Positions 13,801 through 23,400 of a stretch of 64,000 nt of DNA are shown one piece after another (position 1 is the stretch's first letter; each line of letters starts with the position of its first letter). The stretch comes from Gyrodactylus bullatarudis (Eukaryota > Platyhelminthes > Monogenea > Gyrodactylidea > Gyrodactylidae): contig SSNU01000055.1 in the NCBI GenBank assembly GCA_012064415.1, forward strand, positions 310,001 to 374,000. The letters run 5' to 3'. The notes under the pieces are model-generated. The model was not told the DNA's origin, ran no database searches, and saw only the letters and a list, made by a program, of their open reading frames with translations. A program made the position numbers and the translations under genes.

Positions 13801-16152
13801 AGAAAGTTTCTATAAAAGGGAATAAGTTTAAAGTGAACTCGATAAGCCAGATCCTGTCTAGGAACTCATTTTTTCTGTTACACTCAGATTAATTTTTCCA
13901 CATTTAAAGATATGAGTACATTCTAGATTTGTAAATACCTCTATCAATTCTTAAAGTAAATAAGAACCTATTATAATGTCTTGTTCAAATGAAAAAAAAA
14001 CACTGAGTAAGGAATAGTCTTGACTTTTTAAAGCATATCAAAAGAGAATCATTTCCTATCAAAATGTCAAGAATATATATCCTTGCATTTCTATCGATTC
14101 AATGGTGGAAATTGTTAATTTCAGATACATTTCTTAGAGAGAGAAAAAAAATTGACCAAATGTTAGGTAGACACTTGAAGTCTGTTCTATAACAAGTTAC
14201 ATGATAGATTTTCTCATTACATGTTTTGATTATTTGACAAGATGTATGATAAAACTGTTTAAAGGAAGAATATTGCGGCATCCAATATGCTGATCAAAAC
14301 TTTACCTTTAAGTATTTTAATATAATTTAAAACGTTTTTAATATCCATAATAAATTTTTAGTCGAAAATTGGACAAAGATGACAATTTCTAAAAAAAATA
14401 AATGAGCAACCATATTTCTAAAAGTTTTCAAATTGATTTTTGAGATGAAGTAAATAAAATTTTAAGTTCGTGATGATGATGCAATAAGATATCGTGACAT
14501 TGCAATTTTCATGCTAAAAAACTCTAAATTTAAGTGTAAATTTGTAGAAATAAATGCAAGAGTATTTGATAAATCAGTTCACCAAAAAGTCCAGTTTAAG
14601 GGACATTTTTGCTGAACGAAACTGGTTTATTCCAAAAGTCATGTTATTAGAACATAATCGAATTATTTAATTTAATTATCTAATCATCTAGGAAATATTG
14701 TTATAGGAATTGAATCTATTGAATAAAAAGGGATTAAAATCAATCAATTAGTTATGTCTTGAATGATCAATTATTTCTCCAGACTTTTCCCTAATGATGA
14801 TCCTTTTTTCAATTTAATAAATTGGGCAAACTAAAGAGCAACCCCTGGCAATACTGATAATAATAATAATGAGATTTACTCTTTTCAAATTAAACTTTTT
14901 TCAGATCATCATAAGAGGGGAAAGAAATCCATTCAATTCATATTTATTCAAGTATGTAAGGGAGAAATAGATGAATTTCAATAGGTGAAAATCAATAAAT
15001 TAGCCTAGAGGAATTACATACTCTTTCATTGATGAGAAATATTCCATTACAAATTAATTCAAGCAAGTGATAATCTATTCGTTTTAATTTTAAGTACTCT
15101 GAGATTATAAGTAGTTTTCGTGATAAATTAGTCTATTGTAAAAAAATCGAATTATTAAAGAGAAAAAAATATTGAAAGTCTTTAAAATAGATTCAATAAA
15201 ATGCATTTTGATAGAAAAACCGATAAAATATTACAATCATTGTTTTGTCATCAAGTCTTGTGTGATGAAAGTTTTATTTTATAAAGCAAAATATGCGATT
15301 TCTAAATCCTTATCTCTTGCTAGACCAATTTAATTTATCAAATTATATGTTATATCGATGTAAAGTGGTATCGATTGAATTTGAGTAAACAGTATTCATT
15401 AGTTTTGTTCTAGCATCAATAATTTATTTATCATTGGAGGTGTAACAATATTCAAGAGCAGTTTTTGGAAAAATAATAATTCCTACTTAATCCAGCTTTT
15501 CCAGCCAACAATGTAACCGGGAATATAATTATTTTTCCTTGTGTATTTGTAACAATATGATCTTACTTCATATATTCGAGAATAATTCAACCAGATCAAT
15601 CTTATCTGGAATTACTTGTAATACAAGATCAGCTTGTTAATTTTAATTTCTTATAACAAAGAGAAAGAGTAGAAGAGGTATAAATAATTCATGATTTCGC
15701 AAAGAATTTTAAGCTGTAGCGGATAAACAGGAAACAGAATTCGTTATCTGGAGAAGATCAAAACAAAGTTAAAATTTTCTTTCAAAGATAACTTTTAGAT
15801 TGAGTGTAACAAGCAGAAAATTATGAATAAAGTTTATTGAATAAACTCACTTAATGTCTTGAAGACAATACGATCTATTCCTTTATCCTCGAGAAGAATA
15901 GAATTTGTCAGATCCCTGATTGTATTTTGTAAAGGTTTTACTGTAAAGATACAAATCTCTTTTCTCGAAGGCAGTGGAATGTGGAATTTCGGTAATCCAT
16001 GTGTCATGCTAATTTTGATAACCTCTCCTTCATCAAAAGACTGATTTGACTGAAATCTTAGAAAGTATTGAGCCGTAATAAGACTCTTAACGTTAAAAAT
16101 CGATCATTACTTTCTGGCTCTGAGATAGGAGAAGGCTTCTCATCGAAATCAT
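4847..16152 (-). CDS. MCU: Mitochondrial calcium uniporter, N-terminal half (partial gene)
   Basis: MCU forms the Ca2+-selective pore of the mitochondrial inner membrane. Four minus-strand exons join in frame: 16111-16152, 15851-16085, 13155-13259 and 4847-5010, giving 182 residues. Exon 1 starts MISMRSLLLSQSQK, an Arg/Ser/Leu-rich sequence that fits a mitochondrial presequence. Exon 2 carries the start of the matrix N-terminal domain (HGLPKFHIPLPSR, then EDKGIDRIVFKT, matching the family GLP...LPSR and EDxGIDR motifs). Exon 3 continues it (SLLEDKFSVIIN). Exon 4 encodes the first coiled coil (LVSQLYSTLNVD, then ELELKKRIEVIQGELEPLAK). The two membrane helices and the WDIME selectivity motif are not in the window; the last visible exon ends at a GTGAGT donor, so the gene runs off the left edge. 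Introns are 25 bp, 2,591 bp and 8,144 bp. It is head-to-head with B9D1. Confidence 0.93.
5011..9234. other. MCU intron 3, distal part
   Basis: Part of the 8.1-kb intron between MCU exons 3 and 4. It holds a partial copy (from about 5367) of the repeat that begins GAGACGCTTGTA and is intact at 34476-34617. It also holds a minus-strand open frame at 5528-5857 (109 codons) and a fold-back-like segment around 7400-7560 related to 9360-9420. The frame at 5528-5857 contains AACGTCTGGAAGAGGCTTTG at 5723-5745, which recurs at about 46579, so it is more likely repeat-derived than a gene. Confidence 0.5.
9235..9720. repeat. Degenerate palindromic element
   Basis: The left arm around 9240-9310 (containing ACAAAAGACCTTTTTCTCCG and GAATTCCCC) is matched in inverted orientation around 9640-9715 (GGGGAATT...AAAAGGTCTTTTGTAAAAATT). 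The arms have many substitutions. The right half of the left arm (CCACTTTTTCAACGTTTGAG) also matches 7530-7560 inverted. It looks like an older relative of the fold-back family. Confidence 0.6.
9761..10508. repeat. Older palindrome interrupted by a MITE
   Basis: Left arm 9761-9897 plus 10162 to about 10225 pairs with right arm from about 10310 to 10508 in inverted orientation. Shared strings include AACTCATGAGGAT, GTCTCTTCAGACTCTACC and TTCCATTGGTC. The left arm is split by the 262-bp element at 9898-10159; the right arm is uninterrupted. The palindrome without the insert would be about 484 bp. Confidence 0.88.
9898..10159. mobile_element. Fold-back MITE, TA target duplication proven by empty site
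   Basis: The element starts AAGCTAATTGATATGAAGTT and ends AACTTCATATCAACCAACTT. TA lies on both sides (9896-9897 and 10160-10161). The other arm of the surrounding palindrome has the same flanking sequence with a single TA (10366-10367) and no insert, which defines both ends. TA duplication is the hallmark of the Tc1/mariner superfamily. There is no coding capacity. Confidence 0.92.
10509..13154. other. MCU intron 3, proximal part
   Basis: AT-rich intronic sequence with no open frame worth reporting and no RNA gene recognised. Short inverted segments are scattered through it, but I could not delimit an element. Confidence 0.5.
13260..15850. other. MCU intron 2
   Basis: A 2,591-bp intron between MCU exons 2 and 3, with donor GTGAGT at 15845-15850 and acceptor TAG ending at 13260 (minus strand). 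I see only AT-rich sequence and chance open frames. Confidence 0.8.
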
Positions 16153-16231
16153 ATTTAAATTTATTTATATTGCCGCTAGTAAATCCACAAATTTTAACAA
16201 AGCGTCATAAAGTTGTTGTTTAAATTATCAA
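16153..16231. promoter_or_regulatory. Head-to-head intergenic region, probable bidirectional promoter
   Basis: Only 79 bp separate the MCU start codon (minus, 16150-16152) from the B9D1 start codon (plus, 16232-16234). Both 5' untranslated regions and both promoters must fit here or overlap the opposite gene. The sequence is very AT-rich; I recognise no canonical TATA or initiator with confidence. The bidirectional role is inferred from geometry. Confidence 0.6.
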
Positions 16232-16877
16232 ATGTCAACTAAAAACGAGCGCAATGATTGTTTTCTTATACAATTATCAGGTCAAATTATTTCAGGAAAT
16301 GTGAGTTCATTCTATAATTTTTTAAGTTTTATGAGCACGAGAATATTTGGTGTAAATATTTGTATGAATTTGGGCCCGATTGGAGTCTTATTTCTGGGAT
16401 AGACGAAGGCATTACTCAAACTTCTGTAAAAGGAGATAATCTCAATGATACCTTGGTTTACAATTTCCCCCTGAATGCAACCTGGCAATCGACTAATCCA
16501 GCTGGATGTAAATCATATTTTCTCATTTAATAGGGCCCCAAATTGTACTTCATGCATATGGTATTGATGTTTTTGGCAATGATGTGATTAGAGGCTACGG
16601 GTCTACGCATATTCCATTACAGCCAGGTAACCACAAAAGTCGCATTCACATGTTTGTGCCGGAATCATCATCAAAACTTTCAAAGTTTAAAGCCTGGTTT
16701 ACTGGGAATAGACCTGAATTTGTCAATCCCAGAGTTGTCGCTCAGCACGAAGGTCGCGATATGTCCAGAGTTTTAACTCAAGGCTTTATTGATCTGGAAT
16801 TTGACATAATCATCAAAGATATGGAAAATCTCGGCTATGAGATTCAATCAAAGCATTCTGAGCTCAAAGTTTCCTAA
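16232..16877 (+). CDS. B9D1: B9 domain-containing protein 1 (ciliary transition zone)
   Basis: B9D1 is a subunit of the Meckel syndrome (MKS) module at the ciliary transition zone, where it works with B9D2 and MKS1 to gate protein entry into cilia. Three exons (16232-16300, 16327-16507, 16534-16877) join in frame to give 197 residues, close to the roughly 200 of animal B9D1. Exon 2 reads [20 protein letters not shown] and exon 3 reads [20 protein letters not shown], then [20 protein letters not shown] and [20 protein letters not shown]. These match the C2-like B9 domain across its whole length. Both introns are exactly 26 bp (16301-16326 and 16508-16533), with GT and AG ends; neither is a multiple of three, so they must be removed. 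The gene implies a ciliated animal. It diverges from MCU and converges on the FERM gene. Confidence 0.96.
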
Positions 16878-17092
16878 TCCAAAATTCAGTCATAACTCAA
16901 TTTGTATTTTATCTTATAAATCTTCAGTTATTCAAATAGAAATAGCTCAATTTATTAAATTTCTTTTTTTTGCTTTGAAAGAGTGTAAAATGAGAGCAAG
17001 TTTATCGAAACCCGTGTGTGATTATTATTTTATATATTGAAAAAAATTATTTCCATGAAATTATCATAATTGTAATAACAACAATTCAAATC

Positions 17093-17098
17093 AATAAA
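17093..17098 (+). terminator. Poly(A) signal of B9D1
   Basis: AATAAA lies about 215 bp downstream of the B9D1 stop codon; it is the best canonical signal I see in the 3' region. Confidence 0.5.
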
Positions 17099-17353
17099 AG
17101 CAAATTTCTAAACTCTATTATGTAATTAGGATCCCCACATTTAATATTGTAGTAATAATTAGATTATTTCCAAACACAAAAGGTCTACTTTCCAACGACA
17201 TTCTGGTGACAGGATAAGTTTCTAATGAATGAACATTCTGTCTCTATGTATCACATTTGAGTTGAGCTATATTTCTTTTTACATGGTTTTATCAAGTTTT
17301 GAATCTAAAAATCAATCAAGGTCGCTCGATTTAAATGTCAATGGCAAAGTTGT

Positions 17354-17359
17354 TTTATT
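17354..17359 (-). terminator. Poly(A) signal of the FERM protein gene
   Basis: AATAAA on the minus strand (TTTATT on plus) about 100 bp downstream of the FERM gene stop at 17459-17461. Confidence 0.5.
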
Positions 17360-17458
17360 GGAAAAAAAGTTTCATGAATTACATGTTGGCGTAATTTGTC
17401 CACGTTGAAAATTTTCATTTTCGTAATAGTTGGTTCCTATCGATGGTAAAAGTATATC

Positions 17459-20400
17459 TCATTTCTCATCAGTTTTGAATTCACGACCTGAAATAATAAT
17501 ATGTAACACATAGTTACTTATAAGTAGATATACATAAAAAATACTCACTTAGACTATCATCCTCACTCTGAAGTTTAATCGACTGATAGTCATTCTCGGA
17601 ACTCTCTTCATCCTCTGAGAGATGAGTCTTTGGTGATCCTTCCTCCCTTGTAATCAATGTCATATTCTCGGCACTTCCAAATGATTCCTGGTTAGCAGTG
17701 GTCATTGTATCATTTGGATCTTTTTCATAGGCATCTTCAATCTCTGGCAGTTCGGGAAGATTTTCCAGAATTCTTGTTGTTGTCTTAAAAGAGCTAATTG
17801 AAGAATGATGATCTGATTCACTGCTGTTGGGACTCCACAAGTTTTGTCCAGACGGATCAGTTACTGATGAGCCGAGATAGATATTAGGAGGTGGCGGCGG
17901 GAAGGGCTCAATTTCTTCGCTGCCTTCATCGGTGGAGTCACTGCTTGACGTGGTATTCTCATAGCTCAAGTAGTCCTTCTTATCACTAATAATGGTCTCT
18001 TCTCGAATGATCAAGAGTTCTTTTTCCTCCTTTAGTTCAGAGACGAAATCTTTGTCTTCTTCTCCATCACGACCACCTGGAGATGAGGTAGGCTCCTGTG
18101 TCTGACATGTTTGTGGAGTTGTCGGCGTCAAATCATCATTTATATTGTTATAGGAAATATCCGATTCTGACTTGTCACAAAAGGCAGGGTTTGCATATTC
18201 TTTTCCCTATAATAGAGAATAAAACGAGCTCGAAAAATGAGATAAAAGATTTCAGTGACAAACCTCAATATTATCCAGGTACAATTGATTTTCATCATCC
18301 CATGTAATCTCGTCATCCTGTTGTTGGCTCTCTTCGGCTTGATCTTGAGCTTCATCCTCATAGTGTTGGCGAATCTCTTCCAGGGCCTTCTCAATGATCA
18401 TGCTACTCGAAATGGATTCCAAAGCCTTCTTCATAAGGTTTTCACCCTTTTCCTCGGACTTTTCATCGGATTTCTATTGTGAAAATCGAAAAAGGTTAAA
18501 CTACTCCACTAAATAAAAAGACAGATAAAGATTCAAATGTAAGAAAAAGGAATAAATTGCCTTAGGATTATATATACACAGTATCCAATGATGAAAATAA
18601 CAGCCTAGCTAGAGTATATCTACGAGGATATGATACTATTAAATTCATGCAATGTTTGCCTGTTTCTTTGCGTGAATGGCACGAAATAATAATCAAATTT
18701 TCTTTCTCTCAGGAAAAGATTAGAAGCTATCCAGATGCCATGAGGTATGAATGAGTGTGAATTGCAAAAGGATTCAGCGTACATTTCGAGGCAAAATGAT
18801 CAAAAAACATCTGGTCAATTTTAGGGCTAGAAATGAGCTAATGTTTGGTAATGAAGGTAAAAGAGGTGCACAGTGTGAGGGCAAGAAAATGGATCATTTC
18901 AAAAGTGGCAAAATGAGGAGCAGACCTTTGAATATTCCGATCTCCGTCTGAAATCTCCTTCGAATGATTTCACTTCAGGCAATATGAAGCTATCCTTACT
19001 ACTGCTGCTGCTCGTGGTTGAAGAGTTTGAAGATTCCTTGGTGGAATATCTTATCCAGAGATTACTTGGAGGTGGCGGCAGGGTAATGAGGGACTTTGCC
19101 TTCTTCTCAATCGAGAGGGTACTGCTTTTCTGGATTGGTTTATTTCAATTAAAATTTCTCAAAAATAGTGTACTCAAAGCAATATTTCCAATAGTAACTG
19201 AAAAGAACCACATCTTTATTTATTTTTAGTTTAAATTTGGTTAGACTCTTGAAAGAAAAATAAATCTGTGCCTCTAATTAGCCAAATTATTATTCCATGT
19301 GTAGGACTGACAGCTTATGTGAAATGCAAGCTTACCTCTTCAAAATTAGAACAACTTGGTGACGATTCAGACTTGACAATGTCCTCATCTTCAAGGATTG
19401 GTGTCGAGGTCCGACAGAAATCTCTTTCGGCATCTTTCCCATTTTCTTTGAGAGGAATTTCTTGAGGAGTTGGTAGACGATTTTCATCCTTTGAATGAAC
19501 CGTTTCTCTAGATTCCAATTCAAGGTTCTCACCATTTGTTTTGGTCTCAGCAGTTTTGATATCAGGAGTATTGATAACTTCTAAAGCTAGAAGAGGATAA
19601 GAAAAATGAACATTACCAATAAACTAAAGGTAGGTTTCTTGAATTTTGCCAGTTATTCAAACTCACTACATTTCAATTCTTCGTTGACATTAACGTAAAG
19701 GGGGGACTCTTTAACTTGAAATACTTCGTAAGTACTGAGGGAGATAGGTTCTTGATATTCTTGAACAATGCTAGCCTGAGGAATTATTACTTCAAGGCTG
19801 TCATTTTGTGAGCTAATCTCATGGATGTCTGATAACTGAGAAGCCACTTTTAATGGTTGATAATGGCTCTCGGGAAAAACGACTTTATTTGTGCAAGAGA
19901 TGACAGCTAGATTTTCTTGTTCTACCGGGTCTTCCCTTAAAACTGATAGAGCTTCCTCAGCATTCACTTCTTCAGTAAACTTGGTCACTCTGGAAAAAAT
20001 TGTAAAGATTTTTTATCAATACTAATTTATATTCCAACAGTTTAACTTACTCTTCGAGGGGTAGATGGATTACTTTTTCAATAGACTTTTTCTCGTTACT
20101 TTTGAGTATATCTTCAAGAATTTGTTGGCTTAACTCTTCAGGGATTTCAAGACTCTTTGAGAGCAATAGATTGTCACCACCCTTGTCATGACCCCTTCGA
20201 TGATGATGTTTCCTGTCACCGGTCGTCAAATCAGCGTCAGAATGATGTCTGAAAAAAATTCAGGTTAAGACTCGAATGAGCTTTCCAGATAATCTTTAGT
20301 TAGAGATTAGTCGATAAAATATGTGAGCTAAATAATAATTTCTTCCAAATTGTAAAAATAGATTATTTCTAGGGTCTCAAAGAGGCACATGACTGTAATT

Positions 20401-23400
20401 GGAAATTTATTTCCTGCCTAGTTTTTATTGAAAATTAATTAATATAAACAAACCAACCATGTTTCCCAAAGATTAAAACTTTCTTTTGAACTGATTTATC
20501 AAGATATGATTGATATATAATAGGGTAATACAAAATATTTTTGTTTCTCGAACAACTACTTGGGCTATTTGCTAACTTGGACGCTTTTACACAGAAAAAA
20601 GAAGATTTTCATAAATAACCATTTTCTCAAAACTCGTTAAGACATGATAAAATTTTCAGAAAATGATGAATGAAGTTGTAAAAATTTGTATTACCCTATA
20701 AGGTAAAGATTACGTAGGAAGATATGACACTTTTTTCAACATTTTCTTCAAGTCGAAAATATAACTGAGATGGCAACTCTCTTACCTGTGATGACGATGA
20801 TGCTTGTGGTGTCGATGGTGCCTGTGGTGATGATATTTATGCCCGGAGTTTTCATCCTGCTCTTTACTGGCATCACTGGCCTTGGTGTCCGGATCACTCT
20901 TACTGGACTTGTCCCGATGATGTCTGTGATGGTGTTTGTGGTGATGATGTCCGTGTCTACACTTGTGATGACGATGTTTCCTATCCTCGGAATCAACGCT
21001 CTTGTCTCGTTCAAGCTCGTGGGTAGACTCACGCTTCTCTATCGAAGCCTGTTGGTTTAGTTCAGAGGACAACTTGAGATCCTCTACTTCTTCTTTGGGA
21101 CAATTTTCGGGAACTGTGTTGTCGTAGACGTTGGTAAAATCGATAGCTGAATTGTTCGGAGCAATAACTTGACTATTACTAGGTGATGAAAGAATAATCA
21201 AGTAAAAATTTTTGAAAAAATTCTTTTGTAGTATCTCATGGATTCCAAGAAACTAAAGTTGGTTGATATTAAAATAGGGAACATAAAACAAGCAAACATA
21301 TTCGAATTCTTGATGGAAATATTAAGATTTATGTAAAACTCATAGTAAGCTTTATTGATAACAAGAACATGAGTCGTGGGCCTTTCTGATTTTTAGTACA
21401 TAAATTGTTAAAAGTGCATTTACTACGAAAGAAATAGGATGAAGAGAAAATATATTCTTTCATCATCAAGTAGAAAAACGTATACAAGCGTAGTGAGTGA
21501 CTTTTATCTACTCAAATTATCCTATCATCCATTGCACAAGACGATAGATGTACCCCACGTCTGTACTACACATTCCCCTTGATCGATCTCAATTCATCTC
21601 GCATCAAAGAGGGAAGCAATTTTCATTTTTTCTTCCCAGATTGGAAAGAGAACTAGAATATCAACTGAACAAGAAAAAATAATGGAAATCATGAAAATAT
21701 AGAGTTATTCCTTACATTTCTTGAGTCTCATTTCGATCCATGATGGGAAGTTCTTCTCGAAGAGTTTGAATTTCAACTGATTGCTGAATCTGTTCATTGG
21801 CTCGTTTCCTCTTCAATAGTTCGAGAGTTTTTATACGAACTGCTTCTAGTTTCTGGGCCAACTCCTGTTGTTTGCGGAGCTCTTTCTCAATCATCTTTTG
21901 TTGTTTCTCGAGAGCGGCCAGAGAAATCGATTCGTTGTCAATGGCATTTTCATCAACAAACAAAATTGATTCTTTGTTCCTAGACTTGCGTAGAGAACTG
22001 CTAGAATATTTTTGATTATCTTTTGAATTCACCTGTCGATTCTCTGACTTGCTACGAGATTTTTCGTTAGCGACAATTGCTTGCGTGGCAGTATCAGTCT
22101 TGGGACATTTTTCAATACTACGCTTGTAAGAATGATTCCTTCGAAATACTGAATGATCAGAACAATTCTTGTTCTATAATGGAAATTTCATTAGTTTTGA
22201 CTCAAATTGAAATATAAAGCTATTCTCGATGGGTTTGGGAATTCATGATTTTTACAAAAATCTAATTTTTTATCAAGGTATCAAAATTTTTTGGTAACTG
22301 ATTCAAAATGTACACTTTAACTGATTTGAGTAAAAAAATTTGAGATAAACTTTTTTTTAGAAAATTTTAGAGACATTTTAAAATTCGAGATGGCGCGATT
22401 TTTTAATTATTTTAACTTTGAGTTGAAAATTTTTGTTGATTTCAAGGTCTGAGATGAATCAAACGTTATTTTTCAGAATCATCATCAGACAAGGAAAATA
22501 ATTACTTTTATTCATTTTTTTGATAAAACACACCATTTACGTGCGAAAGTCTACTTCCTATTTTTCGATCATTTTTACTGCTTGGATATTGATAAACTAG
22601 GGGGATCAAAGATCATTTCAAAATGACAGGAAAAAATAAGATTTTTGTAAAAATCATGAATTTCCAAATTCATCGTGAATAGCTGTAATTATGATAAATC
22701 TGCTCACAAAAGGTTCTGGAGATGAACTCTGATCTGAAATGTTCATATAATTCTTGGACAGGGCATCTTCTTCTGATGCGGAATCATCAAAATTTTCTGA
22801 TTTACTAGCCAAGGATAACGCTCCGATTGAGGAATGTGTTGAAATATTTCGTGAGAGAATCTCTAACTGATCATTGATGTCTGATTCACTTCCCGAGTCG
22901 AGATATTCGGCAGTGAGTTTATCTTTTCGTAATCCTATCGGCTTCTTATTAACCAGATAGTTATCCCAAGAATGCATTTGAGGATCGGAGAATATTTCAG
23001 ATCCCTTTGTTTTATCCCGTTTACTTTCCATAAAGCCTCTCTTAATGGCAGCAATAGTGGCCATCTCTTCCATTTGACTAATTTCCGCTTCTGTACGTCT
23101 CATCTTCTTTGCTGGTACAAGACCACTGCTTTTGGAATGGCGCTCTTTCGATGACTTCTCATGATGCTTCTGAGCAACAACTTTGTCTTGGCCACTATTT
23201 CCAGATGGCCTCTGGCGATGGGCATGTGAACATCCTGGATGATGATGCTTTATTAATTTCTTATCTTTTGCTCCATCGTTAATTGACACCTCAAATGGCC
23301 TAACTATAATAAAGAATTCGTTTATCAAGATAATTTGATTTAATTCAAGGGGGAAATACGTACTTTTCTCTTGTTGGTGAGAATGCGATTTTCTGGAATG

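Larger units (their letters stand above)
16878..17458. other. Intergenic region between converging genes
   Basis: 581 bp separate the B9D1 stop from the stop of the minus-strand FERM gene. It holds the poly(A) signals of both genes and otherwise AT-rich sequence. Confidence 0.8.

Noticed and set aside
20770..21060. A plus-strand frame of 96 codons, very hydrophobic
   Set aside because: It is the antisense shadow of the His-rich exon 23 of the FERM gene (His codons read as Val/Met in reverse).
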